Part shown: positions 1 to 8,769 of the stretch, piece after piece
Position numbering within the stretch: the first letter of the stretch is position 1
Layout: each line of letters opens with the position of its first letter
Assembly: GCA_001873075.1 (NCBI GenBank)
Contig: MNYL01000192.1
Coordinates: forward strand, 1 to 35,296
Direction of reading: 5' to 3'
Source: Fibrobacteres bacterium CG2_30_45_31
Lineage (GTDB): Bacteria > Fibrobacterota > Fibrobacteria > Fibrobacterales > Fibrobacteraceae
Length of the DNA: 35,296 nucleotides
Position numbers and translations under genes: made by a program
Notes under the pieces: generated by a model
Seen by the model: the letters and a program-made list of their open reading frames with translations, nothing else
Databases searched by the model: none
What the model was told of the DNA's origin: nothing

Positions 1-117
1 AAAACTCTATTAAAATAGTAGCGACCAAAAAAGAGGTTGGCTTGCTTGAAAAGAGAAGAACGATATATTTTAAACCCGTTGTCGAATGGGGTTGAGATTT
101 AAAGGAACTGTTGACAA

Positions 118-1179
118 ATGAATTTGCAAGATCTGGGATACAATGAGGCATGGGAAACATCCAGGCGGGAGATGGGGCTTGAACGCTTTGATGTAGGGCG
201 TGTCGTGGCGGAGCATAAGGAACGTTATCATGTGCTGACAGAGAAGGGGGGAATGGATGCGGAGGTTACGGGGAACCTGCGTTTTGTGGCGCGGGGCCGT
301 GAGGATTTCCCGGCGGTGGGTGATTGGGTGGCACTTACGATCCACGATACGGATTTTTCGCTCATTCAGGGGATCTTGCCGCGATTTTCTGTGATTTCGA
401 GAGAGGCGGTGGGGCAGTTTGGGGAGATTCAGATTATCGGAACGAATATTGATGATGCTTTTCTGATTCAGGCCGTGGACAGGGACTTTAATCTCAATCG
501 GCTGGAGCGTTATCTGACGCTATGTCATGCGTCTAGGGTGCGTCCGATGATTGTGCTGACGAAGACGGATCTGATTTCCGAAGAGGCGCTGAGTTCGATT
601 CTGGATCGGGTGCGGAAAGGTATGCCGGAGATCCCTGTGATGGCGATCAGCAATGAGACGGAGGCAGGTTACGAGACTTTGAAAAATTCTCTTGAGAAAG
701 GCAGAACCTATTGCATGCTGGGCTCTTCGGGCGTGGGGAAGTCAACGCTACTGAATCATCTTTCAGGAAATACCGTGATGAAAACCGATGCCATCAGCGC
801 GAGTACAAACAAAGGAAGGCACGTGACGAGTCACCGGGAGTTGATCGTGCTTGCGAACGGTAGCATTCTGATTGACAATCCGGGGATGCGCGAGGTGGGC
901 ATTGGCGAAGCGGGCGAGGGCCTGGAGACTACGTTTGATCCTGTTTTTACTTTGGCGAAAAAATGCCGATTCAGGGACTGTTCTCATACGCATGAAGCGG
1001 GTTGTGCCGTACTTGAGGCGATTGCCACCGGAGAGATGGATCGGCGTTCTTATGAAAGCTATTTGAAAATGGAAAAGGAAAAAAACTTTTTTGAATCATC
1101 GGCGAAAGAACGGCACAAGAAGGATAAGGACTTCGGGAGAATGATGAAAAATTACCATAAGGGAAGAGTTGGACGTTGA
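118..1179 (+). CDS. rsgA: Ribosome small-subunit-dependent GTPase A (RsgA/YjeQ)
   Basis: This 353-residue protein is a circularly permuted GTPase that acts in late maturation of the 30S ribosomal subunit in the cytoplasm. An OB-like N-terminal part (about residues 20-100) is followed by the G motifs in permuted order: TKTD at 148-151 (the NKxD equivalent), the P-loop GSSGVGKST at 202-210, and DNPG at 253-256. A C-terminal zinc site is formed by C283, C288, H290 and C296. The length fits the family. The ATG is preceded by AAAGGA at a suitable distance. It stands alone, with 437 bp before the next gene. The tail after the zinc finger is rich in Lys and Glu, as in many RsgA proteins. The call is seen directly in the motifs; essentially no other family has this order. 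Confidence 0.96.
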   Translation: MNLQDLGYNEAWETSRREMGLERFDVGRVVAEHKERYHVLTEKGGMDAEVTGNLRFVARGREDFPAVGDWVALTIHDTDFSLIQGILPRFSVISREAVGQFGEIQIIGTNIDDAFLIQAVDRDFNLNRLERYLTLCHASRVRPMIVLTKTDLISEEALSSILDRVRKGMPEIPVMAISNETEAGYETLKNSLEKGRTYCMLGSSGVGKSTLLNHLSGNTVMKTDAISASTNKGRHVTSHRELIVLANGSILIDNPGMREVGIGEAGEGLETTFDPVFTLAKKCRFRDCSHTHEAGCAVLEAIATGEMDRRSYESYLKMEKEKNFFESSAKERHKKDKDFGRMMKNYHKGRVGR

Positions 1180-1616
1180 AATGGAGAGCTCCAAGGTATT
1201 CCTCTGGGTGCTCGGTGAGTCGTTTACAATGTCAGTTTTTCTAGGGGCTCGCTTGTTTGTCAGAAATAAAATAGCCCCCCAAAAAAAGACGCATTTTAAA
1301 ATCCGCGCCACCTATATTCTCAGAGAAATCATTGGCAATCGGCCCTATGGCTTTTGGTTCTTTTTTGCTCAGAATTGCCGAATATACGGATAGTGGCTTT
1401 TTTTAATGGACGTATTTAGTCATTGATTTAATGACATGGACCCCGGTTTAATAATTTGACAAACTAAAAAGGGAAATTGATAAAAACGATATTTTTATCT
1501 CTTTGTTGCTTTGTCTTGACTGTAGGCTTGTGTTAGGGTAGATTATTAATTAATTGGTTGCCTTTTGGAGTCCAGAGGCAGTTTTTGTTAATTTATTTAA
1601 TAAGGGAGAATATTTC
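1180..1616 (+). other. Non-coding gap between rsgA and the rsb operon
   Basis: No convincing gene is present in these 437 bp. A short open frame over 1169-1393 has no family resemblance and overlaps the end of rsgA. At about 1210-1250 there is a faint match to the right end of the mobile-element family described below (TTTTTCTAGGGGCTC, compare TTTTTAGGGGCTC at 7674), which is too degraded to call alone. The AT-rich 3' half carries a promoter candidate for the downstream operon. Confidence 0.5.
1516..1544 (+). promoter_or_regulatory. Candidate sigma70-type promoter of the rsb operon
   Basis: TTGACT at 1516-1521 is separated by 17 bp from TAGATT at 1539-1544. The -35 box matches consensus at 5 of 6 positions and the -10 at 4 of 6. 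Transcription would begin near 1551, giving a leader of roughly 65 nt before the rsbR ATG. The position, 73 bp or more upstream of the first gene of a six-gene operon, supports the assignment. It is predicted from sequence alone. Confidence 0.45.
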
Positions 1617-2411
1617 ATGAAAACAAACGGGATAGAACTTGAGAAGGAAATTTTAGACCAGTTGCCAGCCATTGTGCTTGCGGTGGATAAAAATTTCAAC
1701 ACCCTGTATGCTAATAATGCGGCACTTACTTTTATGGGCTCGACGCCAGAGAACGTTATTGGAAAACACTGTTATAATATGGTGCGCAATCCGCAGTGCA
1801 AAACACCTGAATGCTGTATCGCCCAGGCTATGGCTGATGGGAAGGTTCATTCGATACGGAGTGAAGCCGATGGTGGCACCGGTAACCGATTCCTCGAAAG
1901 TACGGCGGTGCCCTTGAAGGACGAAAAGGGAGAGATTGTTGGGGGTCTGGAATTTGTTCTTGACATTACTCAGAAAGTGCTGGATGAGAAAAAACTGAAT
2001 GAACAGGGTCGTACCATTCGCGATATGTCAACGCCGACCATCAAGCTTTGGGACGGCATTCTGGTGCTTCCTGTTGTCGGAGTTATAGATACGAATCGCG
2101 CTCAGCACATGATGGACAGTATGCTCAATAAAATACTATCCTCTAATTCTCGGGCGATCATTATGGATATTCAGGGAGTGGCCGCTGTGGATACCGCTGT
2201 GGCAAACCATCTGATCAAGATTACCAAAGCGACCAAGCTCATGGGGTGCGAATGCCTTATTTCCGGGATCTCTCCTGGGGTCGCAAAAACGCTCACCCAG
2301 CTCGGCATCAATTTAGGTTCAATTAAAACAAAAGCGACGCTGAGTGATGCGCTTGAGGAAGCCTTTTCAATGATTAATCTGCGTGTCATTACAACGGAAG
2401 CAAAACAATAG
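1617..2411 (+). CDS. rsbR: RsbR-type stressosome sensor, PAS plus STAS
   Basis: The 264-residue protein has an N-terminal PAS domain (about 10-125) and a C-terminal STAS domain (about 145-260) with the RsbR signature VDTAVANH. RsbR proteins build the stressosome core with RsbS and are phosphorylated by RsbT. The two phosphorylatable threonines of Bacillus RsbRA (T171 and T205) have apparent equivalents here at T159 (GVIDT) and T193 (VDTAV), with the same 34-residue spacing. The PAS domain has a cysteine cluster (C52, C61, C66, C67) of the C-x4-CC kind, which suggests redox, metal or cofactor sensing in place of the non-heme globin of Bacillus RsbRA. The ATG at 1617 follows AAGGGAGA; a longer frame from 1554 lacks such a site. 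It is the first gene of the operon. Confidence 0.88.
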   Translation: MKTNGIELEKEILDQLPAIVLAVDKNFNTLYANNAALTFMGSTPENVIGKHCYNMVRNPQCKTPECCIAQAMADGKVHSIRSEADGGTGNRFLESTAVPLKDEKGEIVGGLEFVLDITQKVLDEKKLNEQGRTIRDMSTPTIKLWDGILVLPVVGVIDTNRAQHMMDSMLNKILSSNSRAIIMDIQGVAAVDTAVANHLIKITKATKLMGCECLISGISPGVAKTLTQLGINLGSIKTKATLSDALEEAFSMINLRVITTEAKQ

Positions 2412-2452
2412 TGGAAGCGGATTCGTTCCGGCTTCTTAATGGGGTGAAGGCA

Positions 2453-2824
2453 ATGATGGATTCCGGTGATGAATATTCGGTATCAGGTAGCGTTACCAAC
2501 CGTTGTTATATTGCTTGTATTAACGGTGAGTTGAGTAGTGCTCAGATGGGGCAACTTTATGATGAAATTGTCCGTATGGCCGAAAAACGTGAACTCCGAG
2601 GGGTTATCATGGACTTAAATGGTTTGGCCGTCCTGGATAGCGCCGCTTTTTGTGTGCTTCGGAAAATTTCAGGGGCTCTCGCTTTGATGGGACTGAAATC
2701 AGCATGGATGGGTATTAAGCCTGCCATTGCCTCTTCTCTTGTGGATTTTGGTGCAGATGTGGATGATCTTTGCATTTGTCAGAATATTGAAGACGGCGTT
2801 CGGCTGATGAGTTTCCAGAAATGA
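2453..2824 (+). CDS. rsbS: RsbS-type stressosome scaffold (single STAS domain)
   Basis: This is a STAS-only protein of 123 residues from the ATG at 2453. It can be extended to 137 residues using a GTG at 2411 that overlaps the rsbR stop by one base. RsbS binds and holds RsbT in the stressosome until its serine is phosphorylated. The site is visible as LAVLDSAAF, with Ser63 in the shorter form, close to Ser59 of Bacillus RsbS. The shorter form also matches the usual family length (about 120) and is preceded by GGGGTGAAGG, so I prefer it. The GTG start would give tighter translational coupling and cannot be excluded. Gene order R-S-T-X is that of classical stressosome loci. Confidence 0.86.
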   Translation: MMDSGDEYSVSGSVTNRCYIACINGELSSAQMGQLYDEIVRMAEKRELRGVIMDLNGLAVLDSAAFCVLRKISGALALMGLKSAWMGIKPAIASSLVDFGADVDDLCICQNIEDGVRLMSFQK

Positions 2825-2846
2825 TTGCGCTGGAGAATGGGTAACG

Positions 2847-3296
2847 GTGGCCAAGTATTGTAAGAATAATAGAGTATTGGAAGCTTCTGCCAAGCTTCTA
2901 GAATCCTCAACGTTTGAGTTGAATGAAGAAAATGATCAAGCCACAGCGGTCTTTATGACCCGTGAAATTGCAAAGAATGCCGGATTTAATCTTGCCGATG
3001 AGGTCATGGTGGCCACTGCGGTTTCCGAATTGGCTACGAATATACTGCGCTATGCTTCCTGTGGTCGCATTCGGGTAATTGTCATTCAGAACGGCGATGG
3101 GAGAACTGGTATTGAAATAGGGGCGGAGGACAAAGGAAAGGGCATTCGCGATCTAAAACTTGCCATGCAGGATAATTACAGTACGGCAGAAAGTCTGGGT
3201 TTGGGGCTCCCTTCGGTGGAGCGCATTATGGATGAATTTGAAATTGAATCAGAGATTGGGCAAGGGACCCGAATTCGCGCTCGCAGGTGGCTTTAG
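2847..3296 (+). CDS. rsbT: RsbT-type serine/threonine switch kinase
   Basis: The 149-residue protein is a GHKL-fold kinase of the RsbT/RsbW/SpoIIAB class. The N box reads SELATNILRYA, the G1 box DKGKGI, and the G2 region LGLGLPSVERIMDEF. RsbT phosphorylates RsbR and RsbS and, once released, activates a downstream partner. In Bacillus that partner is the phosphatase RsbU; no RsbU is present here, so the target must be something else, perhaps the adjacent hybrid kinase. The start is GTG at 2847, with GGAG about 11 nt upstream. Its stop abuts the next start codon directly. Confidence 0.9.
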   Translation: MAKYCKNNRVLEASAKLLESSTFELNEENDQATAVFMTREIAKNAGFNLADEVMVATAVSELATNILRYASCGRIRVIVIQNGDGRTGIEIGAEDKGKGIRDLKLAMQDNYSTAESLGLGLPSVERIMDEFEIESEIGQGTRIRARRWL

Positions 3297-3884
3297 ATGG
3301 ATAAAATCGATTATGGAATCGCTGTGAGAAGTCTACAGCTTGAATGTGGCGACATGCCTCTGGTTTTGAATGATGAGGACCAGTATCTTTTGGTTCTTTT
3401 GGATGTTCTTGGGCATGGCGAAGAGGCGGGTGAGCTTGCTCAGAGAACAAAAAAATATATTCAGGAGCACAAATCTCTTGAACTTGAAAAATTGATCTCT
3501 GGAGTGGATGGCGTTCTAAGGGATACGCGCGGCGCTGTAGGGGCCTTTATCCGTTTGGATGTGGCAACGGGAAATTTTAGGTACGAAAGTATTGGCAATG
3601 TGACGATGAGAATCATTGGTGCTGACTCCTCTGTTTTTGTCCCTTCGGGTGGTGTCATCGGCTATTCCATGCCAGTGCTCAAAGAAAAACGTTCCCGCCT
3701 CCAGAGCGGAGATATTCTTTTGATGTATTCGGATGGGATCAGGGCTGGTTTTTCTTCTTATGAGTGGGCCGATTTGTGGTTGCAATCGGCACAGGATATC
3801 GCACAAGGTTTGCTCGAAAGATTCTGTATTGGGGATGATGATGCCTCTGTCATTGTTTTAAAATACGGGACTTTTTTTCCTTAG
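3297..3884 (+). CDS. rsbX: RsbX-type PP2C phosphatase
   Basis: This 195-residue single-domain protein belongs to the SpoIIE/RsbX branch of PP2C-fold phosphatases. The metal-binding motifs are visible as DVLGHGEEA near residue 37, YSDGIRAG near 143, and [11 protein letters not shown] near the C-terminus. RsbX resets the stressosome by dephosphorylating RsbR and RsbS. The small size and the lack of sensory domains favour RsbX over RsbU, as does its place directly after rsbT (the ATG follows the rsbT stop with no gap). Confidence 0.88.
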   Translation: MDKIDYGIAVRSLQLECGDMPLVLNDEDQYLLVLLDVLGHGEEAGELAQRTKKYIQEHKSLELEKLISGVDGVLRDTRGAVGAFIRLDVATGNFRYESIGNVTMRIIGADSSVFVPSGGVIGYSMPVLKEKRSRLQSGDILLMYSDGIRAGFSSYEWADLWLQSAQDIAQGLLERFCIGDDDASVIVLKYGTFFP

Positions 3885-3894
3885 CGGGGTGTGT

Positions 3895-6582
3895 ATGTTG
3901 AAGTTGGGCGAGTTGCAGATAGGTTCGAAGGCGATTATTGTAATTATTCGAAAAAAAATATGTCGGCTTGCTTCTGAATTGAATTTCAGTCCCTATGTTT
4001 CGGCAAGAATCGAGTCCGCCGTCTCTGAAATTTGTACCGTCTGTTTTCGCGAGGCGTCTCCGCTTCAGCTTTTCGTGGGGCTTGAAATAGGGAAAAACCG
4101 TTGCGGTTTGTTTTTGCGCTTTTCTGTCATTCCCGAAAATGTCGACCTGTCTTTTGGTAAACTTTTTTTCGATGCTTTTTCCGTTCATGGAGCTAAAGAA
4201 AATTGCTGTGCGGAGGCTCTTGTTATTTTACCTGTTCCAGAACTTGTGAACGATTCCCATTTTGTGGATTTATTGATATCGGGTCTGGCTTTGCCTTCGC
4301 GCACGGAACTTTTGTTGGATCTCCAGAAAAAGAATGAATTGATGGAAATGCAGTCTAGTGAATTGCGTGTGGCGAAGGAACATGCCGAGGCCGCCACCCG
4401 GGCGAAATCAGATTTTCTTGCCAACATAAGTCATGAAATACGGACCCCGATGAATGCCATTATGGGGCTCAATAGTCTTCTTGAAAAAACGAGCCTCAGT
4501 GCGAAACAGGCTGATTATGTGAAGAAGATTGGCAATTCGGCGCAGAATCTTCTGGGAATTATCAATGATATCTTGGACTTTTCCAAGATTGAAGCTGGCA
4601 AAATGAGCGTGGAATCCATTCCGTTTTCCATTGAGGAAGTGCTGGATAATGTGTCCAGTGCTATCGGGATAAAGGCGTTTGATAAGGATATTGAGTTTGT
4701 GATCAGCAAGGCTCCGAATGTCCCACACTGCATGAGGGGAGACCCGTTGCGTCTCGGGCAGGTTTTGATTAACCTTGCGAATAATGCTGTGAAATTCACC
4801 GAAGCGGGTGAGGTGACTCTTAGGGTGGATCTGAACAGTATCCAAGGAAATAGAGCTGACGTTGTCTTTTCTGTCGAAGATACGGGTATCGGCATGACGG
4901 ATGAGCAGGTTCAAAAACTGTTTCATCCTTTTTCCCAAGCCGATGAGTCCACGACGCGCAAGTATGGAGGCACGGGCCTCGGACTCACGATATCGAAAAA
5001 TCTGATCACTATGATGGGGGGGGAGATTGGCGTTTCCAGCACGTTTGGCAAAGGGAGCCGTTTTTTCTTCAATGCCATTTTTGAGGTCTGTGATTCGCCT
5101 TTGAACCAACCGCAGATTGTTCCCGAGGTTCTTAGATATCTGAAGATCATGGTCGTGGATGACAACAGTACGGCAAGAGAAGTTATTGCTGAATATTTGA
5201 AGGCTTTTAATTTTCAGGTAACGCAGGCCGCTTCGGGTTTTGAGGCTATGAAGCTTGCGGATGGAAGTCATGATCTGTTTATCTTGGACTGGAAAATGCC
5301 TGGTATCAATGGAATCGAGACATGGCGCCGGATACGGGCAAAGCTGGGTGCTAAAAAGGCGCATGTGATTATGGCGACTGCTTACGGAAAGGATGAGGTG
5401 ATTGCAGAAGCAGAAAGCGAAGGCATAGAAAAAATTCTCACAAAACCCATTGGGCCGTCGATTCTTTTGAACACCATTATGGAAATGCATGGTACAAAGG
5501 CCGTTACTATAAAGCTTAATAAGAAAAAGGTGCTTCCTGGCTTTGATGAGATCAGGGGAGCCTCCATACTTCTTGTGGAGGATAACCAGATTAATCAGCT
5601 TGTGTGCCGTGAGTTGCTCGAAGGGGAAGGTTTTTGGGTGGATATTGCGGACAATGGTCGGATTGCTGTGGATATGGTATTTAAGGGGGCCTATGACGCC
5701 GTGCTTATGGATCTTCAGATGCCGGAGTTGGACGGTTACACCGCGGCAGAAGAAATTCGCGCAGGGGGGAATGGCAAGTCGGTTCCCATTATTGCACTGA
5801 GTGCCGATGTTATGGAAGGAACGCGGGAGCAGGTGCTTGCCGCAGGAATGAACGATTATATCACGAAACCCATTTATCCAGGAGAACTGTATGAAATTCT
5901 CGTCAAATGGATCGCTCCAGGTGAGCGACCGCGTTTCGTTTCCACGAGCATCGGGGCTGAAGCCTTTGATGATGAGTTCTCGACAAATTTAAAATCCTTT
6001 GATGTGCGTTCTGCCTTGCTTCGCATTGGTGGAAAACGGGAACTGTATCAGGAAATACTTGCAAAATTCAGGGACAGTTACAGCGATTTTATGAAAAAAA
6101 TTCGTCCCTTGATAAAAGAGGGAGATCGCCGAACCCTCATGCGGCATTTTCATACTCTTAAAGGTGTTGCTGGGAATATTGGAGCGAATGATATTCATTT
6201 TATTGCCAAAACTTTGGAAGCCAAGTTGAAAACGGCGGAAAATCTTCAGGATGTAGGGGCGTTTGAGGAACTCCATACGCTCCAGGAAAAATTGGCTATT
6301 GCCATGAAGGAGATTGCATCTGTCCATGTTTGTAGTGATATGTTCGATGTTGTTATTCTGGAAAAAAAGGATCTTATTGAAAAAATAAACGATTTGGCTA
6401 CGCTTCTAGACGGCTATGATTCGGAAGCGGAAACCGTAGCGAGGGGACTTCTCGCGACCTTGAATAATAGGGGATACGCTCCTCAGGCAAAAGATTTATT
6501 TTTAAAAATCAAACAATATGAATTTGAGGCGGCTTTGAATGTCTGTCGGTTACTATTGAATGATATAGATGGAGGGGAATAA
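3895..6582 (+). CDS. Hybrid histidine kinase: degenerate RsbT-like domain, HisKA, HATPase, two REC, Hpt
   Basis: From the ATG at 3895 this is an 895-residue cytoplasmic hybrid kinase with no membrane segment. Residues 1-135 resemble the neighbouring Rsb[17 protein letters not shown] then [10 protein letters not shown] aligns with the helix and N-box region of RsbT, but the N-box Asn is replaced (SEICTV against SELATN). A short coiled coil leads to HisKA (SHEIRTP, H180), then HATPase_c ([29 protein letters not shown]). REC1 follows with D465 (LDWKMPG), REC2 with D606 ([12 protein letters not shown]), and Hpt with H753 ([14 protein letters not shown]). All phosphorelay residues are intact. It begins 10 bp after rsbX, so it is probably the output of the stressosome. 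A GTG at 3889 is an alternative start. The N-terminal domain call is my own comparison and is less certain than the rest. Confidence 0.92.
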   Translation: MLKLGELQIGSKAIIVIIRKKICRLASELNFSPYVSARIESAVSEICTVCFREASPLQLFVGLEIGKNRCGLFLRFSVIPENVDLSFGKLFFDAFSVHGAKENCCAEALVILPVPELVNDSHFVDLLISGLALPSRTELLLDLQKKNELMEMQSSELRVAKEHAEAATRAKSDFLANISHEIRTPMNAIMGLNSLLEKTSLSAKQADYVKKIGNSAQNLLGIINDILDFSKIEAGKMSVESIPFSIEEVLDNVSSAIGIKAFDKDIEFVISKAPNVPHCMRGDPLRLGQVLINLANNAVKFTEAGEVTLRVDLNSIQGNRADVVFSVEDTGIGMTDEQVQKLFHPFSQADESTTRKYGGTGLGLTISKNLITMMGGEIGVSSTFGKGSRFFFNAIFEVCDSPLNQPQIVPEVLRYLKIMVVDDNSTAREVIAEYLKAFNFQVTQAASGFEAMKLADGSHDLFILDWKMPGINGIETWRRIRAKLGAKKAHVIMATAYGKDEVIAEAESEGIEKILTKPIGPSILLNTIMEMHGTKAVTIKLNKKKVLPGFDEIRGASILLVEDNQINQLVCRELLEGEGFWVDIADNGRIAVDMVFKGAYDAVLMDLQMPELDGYTAAEEIRAGGNGKSVPIIALSADVMEGTREQVLAAGMNDYITKPIYPGELYEILVKWIAPGERPRFVSTSIGAEAFDDEFSTNLKSFDVRSALLRIGGKRELYQEILAKFRDSYSDFMKKIRPLIKEGDRRTLMRHFHTLKGVAGNIGANDIHFIAKTLEAKLKTAENLQDVGAFEELHTLQEKLAIAMKEIASVHVCSDMFDVVILEKKDLIEKINDLATLLDGYDSEAETVARGLLATLNNRGYAPQAKDLFLKIKQYEFEAALNVCRLLLNDIDGGE

Positions 6583-6584
6583 CG

Positions 6585-7598
6585 ATGATATATTCTGTCC
6601 TAGTTGTGGATGATGTCCCTGAAAACATTGATGTTCTTAAGGGCATGCTAACAAACGAATACTATGTTAAGGTCGCTGTCAGCGGCTTTATGGCTTTGAA
6701 AGTCGCCGAAAAAACTGTACCGGATATCATTCTTTTGGATATCATGATGCCGGATATGGATGGCTACGAGGTTTGTGAGAAGTTAAAAGCCAATCCCATC
6801 ACTCAGAATATCCCCGTGATTTTTGTCACTGCCAAGGATCAGACTGTAGATGAAATAAAGGGATTTGAGGTCGGTGCTGTTGATTATGTCACGAAGCCTA
6901 TCAGTCCGTCCATTGTCAAGGCAAGGCTCAGTACACACCTTGCGCTGAGCAATCAGAACCGAGAACTGGAGCGATTGGTGACTCAAAAGACCAGTGAAAT
7001 TAACCAGACCCGACTGGAGATCATCAAGAGGCTGAGTCTCGCTTCAGAGTATAAGGACAGTGAAACAGGACATCATATTGAACGTATGAGCCAGTATGCC
7101 TATCAGATCGCCGTCGCTTGTGGAATGGATATTGTTAATGCTAATCTTCTTTACAATGCGGCTCCCATGCATGATATCGGTAAAATTGGCATCCCGGAAG
7201 CCATCATTCTAAAACCGGGCCGACTTACGAAGGAAGAGTTTGATGTTGTCAAGACCCACTGTGAAATAGGGAGTCGGATTATTGGGGATCATACGTCCGA
7301 ATTGTTGAAAGCGGCGAAAATCGTTGCGTTGCAGCACCACGAAAAATGGGACGGATCCGGTTACCCAGAGGGGTTGATCGGAGATTCCATTCACGTTTAT
7401 GCGCAGATTATTGCGGTTGCTGATGTTTTTGATGCATTGACCAGTAAAAGGCCTTACAAGGAAGCGTGGGACTTTGATCGGGCGGTGGCGCTAATTAAAG
7501 AGGAGAATGGTCGGCATTTTTCTCCGGGAATCGTGGTGGCTTTTTTGAAAATTTTGGATGAAATTAAGGCAACAATGCTGAAATATTATGACCATTAA
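6585..7598 (+). CDS. Response regulator with HD-GYP domain (RpfG type)
   Basis: The 337-residue protein has a REC domain (VVDD at the start, phospho-acceptor D52 in LLDIMMPDMDGY, then VTKPI) joined by a helix to an HD-GYP domain. H196-D197 lie in MHDIGKIG and G259-Y260-P261 in GSGYPEGL. HD-GYP proteins hydrolyse cyclic-di-GMP, and both signatures are intact, so activity is expected. It starts 2 bp after the hybrid kinase stop with GGAGGGG upstream, which makes it the likely phosphate acceptor of that kinase's Hpt domain. It is the last gene of the operon. The family call is firm; the pairing with the kinase is inferred from position. Confidence 0.93.
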   Translation: MIYSVLVVDDVPENIDVLKGMLTNEYYVKVAVSGFMALKVAEKTVPDIILLDIMMPDMDGYEVCEKLKANPITQNIPVIFVTAKDQTVDEIKGFEVGAVDYVTKPISPSIVKARLSTHLALSNQNRELERLVTQKTSEINQTRLEIIKRLSLASEYKDSETGHHIERMSQYAYQIAVACGMDIVNANLLYNAAPMHDIGKIGIPEAIILKPGRLTKEEFDVVKTHCEIGSRIIGDHTSELLKAAKIVALQHHEKWDGSGYPEGLIGDSIHVYAQIIAVADVFDALTSKRPYKEAWDFDRAVALIKEENGRHFSPGIVVAFLKILDEIKATMLKYYDH

Positions 7599-7630
7599 AT
7601 TTTAGCGCTTATTGAGGTTTGATGTTCTTT

Positions 7631-7674
7631 GCTCGGCCAATTTCATTCCCGCAAACCAATTTTTAGGGGCTCCC
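7631..7674 (+). repeat. Copy A of mobile-element right end
   Basis: The segment GCTCGGCC, a short variable stretch, then GCAAACCAATTTTTAG and a diverged terminus GGGCTCCC match the right part of the MITE at 14041-14201 (GCTCGGCC ... GCAAACCAATTTTTAG). It has the same orientation as the other four copies. The terminal bases differ (GGGGCTCCC for GAGGTGCCC). No left end is visible. Confidence 0.6.
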
Positions 7675-7697
7675 TTATATAAGGGACTCTTTTTTGG
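7671..7697 (+). terminator. Candidate terminator of the rsb/two-component operon
   Basis: TCCCTTATATAAGGGA at 7671-7686 is a perfect 16-bp palindrome followed by CTC and a run of six T. It lies 73 bp after the HD-GYP stop codon. The stem overlaps the end of repeat copy A, so the element may have supplied half of it. Confidence 0.55.
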
Positions 7698-7728
7698 GAT
7701 CAAACAAGATATGAATTTTCCATCAATT

Positions 7729-8556
7729 TCAACGTCGCACCAGGTGGATGCGGTAGTTGTTCAATGCCGTGATTCCTTTGCCATCGCGGATTTCGTTGCC
7801 GAAATTGATGACAGCGAGGTACGCGTTCGGGTCAATTAATTTATCCTCAATGAGCATTTTGAAAAATGCCAGCAGATCTATTTTTCCTTTCCAATCGAGG
7901 CGTGGATTGACAAACGCGTAGTATGTCCAGTGGACGGGTGGGACAAGGTTCGGGTCGCCGTGATTTTTGAGGATGGTGATGTTGAATGGCTGTCCGTCGA
8001 TGGTGTCACTTTTGAGGAAGGGTGCTGGCGGGAGGTTGTCGTTGCGAATCCAGATCATGATTTCATTGAGGAGGTGTTTGTCATCGGCGACATCTGTGGT
8101 GAGCCATATCTGAAAAGAGGAATTGCGGTGTCCGTAACCGTAGTGGGTGAACTCGAATTCCGCGGTGAGAGTATCGATGTCTTTGAGCGCGACGGGCATT
8201 TGGGGAGTGGAACTTTGGGGAGCCCAGGGGTTTTTGCCGTAAAGAATATCGGGGAAGGCGACAATTTCAGAACCCGCGGGCCATTCCCAGGCCCAGGCTA
8301 CCGAGACAGATCCGTCTTTATTCGCCTGGATGCCGATTTCCTGACGATAGTCTTTGGTATTTCCCTTGTTCCAGACGTTGTTTTCCACATAGTATTCGCC
8401 CGTATGCTGTTGCTCCCAGTCGGTGGTGGCTGGGGTCTGATAATAGCGGTGCAGTTGCTGGAAATAGTTCTCGTTTTCGGTAAAGTGCGGACCCGCCTGG
8501 GTTTGGCTCCACAGTAGAAAGAAGGCGGTTCCAAACATTATAGATAAAGGCTGCAT
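7729..8556 (-). CDS. Secreted GH12 endoglucanase/xyloglucanase
   Basis: This 275-residue protein has a signal peptide of about 21 residues (ending SQTQA) and one GH12 domain. Visible GH12 features are NNVWN near residue 60, the nucleophile motif NEIMIW with E165, and the region NFGNEIRDGKG with E255 as the probable acid/base. GH12 enzymes cleave internal beta-1,4 bonds of cellulose, xyloglucan or mixed-linkage glucan by a retaining mechanism. No carbohydrate-binding module or C-terminal sorting tail is present, unlike the other enzymes here, so it may be simply periplasmic or secreted. GAAGGAAG lies just upstream of the ATG. It is divergent from the TetR gene. Exact substrate cannot be told. 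Confidence 0.88.
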   Translation of the reverse strand: MQPLSIMFGTAFFLLWSQTQAGPHFTENENYFQQLHRYYQTPATTDWEQQHTGEYYVENNVWNKGNTKDYRQEIGIQANKDGSVSVAWAWEWPAGSEIVAFPDILYGKNPWAPQSSTPQMPVALKDIDTLTAEFEFTHYGYGHRNSSFQIWLTTDVADDKHLLNEIMIWIRNDNLPPAPFLKSDTIDGQPFNITILKNHGDPNLVPPVHWTYYAFVNPRLDWKGKIDLLAFFKMLIEDKLIDPNAYLAVINFGNEIRDGKGITALNNYRIHLVRR

Positions 8557-8747
8557 AGAAAAACTTCCTTCAGGGAATCCCCTCTAAAATTTTTTTTTCA
8601 GGGACCCATTGAGACAAGGGTTTCTTTCAACTGTTAATATACATTCTCAGATAATTTTAGGTAAGCAGAATGTGGATACAACTGAAAACAGGGCCTTCTC
8701 TCCTCAGTGTGTGTGATGACTAAACAAATTTTTATAAAATTCTATAT

Positions 8748-8769
8748 TAACTAACCGTATGGTTAATAA
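8748..8769 (+). promoter_or_regulatory. Dyad over the TetR start codon, possible autoregulatory operator
   Basis: TAACC-GTAT-GGTTA forms an inverted repeat whose loop contains the ATG of the TetR gene. TetR regulators often bind dyads in their own control region. The left arm in context (AACTAACCGT) recurs at 31370-31379, upstream of the GH54 gene. This is a pattern-based prediction. Confidence 0.4.

Noticed and set aside
1237-1272. GGGGC ... GCCCC as an rsgA terminator
   Set aside because: The stem is only 5 bp with a loop of about 25 nt and no T run follows on the plus strand.
1169-1393. Short open frame after rsgA
   Set aside because: It overlaps the rsgA end, has an odd aromatic-rich composition and no clear ribosome site.
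4408-5490. 360-codon open frame on the minus strand
   Set aside because: It is antisense to the HisKA, HATPase and REC1 part of the hybrid kinase, whose motifs are intact. Its own translation shows no family features.
8578-8592. CCCCTCTAAAATTT, possible left element end before GH12
   Set aside because: The match is short and AT-rich, no partner end lies in the right orientation nearby, and the terminal bases differ.
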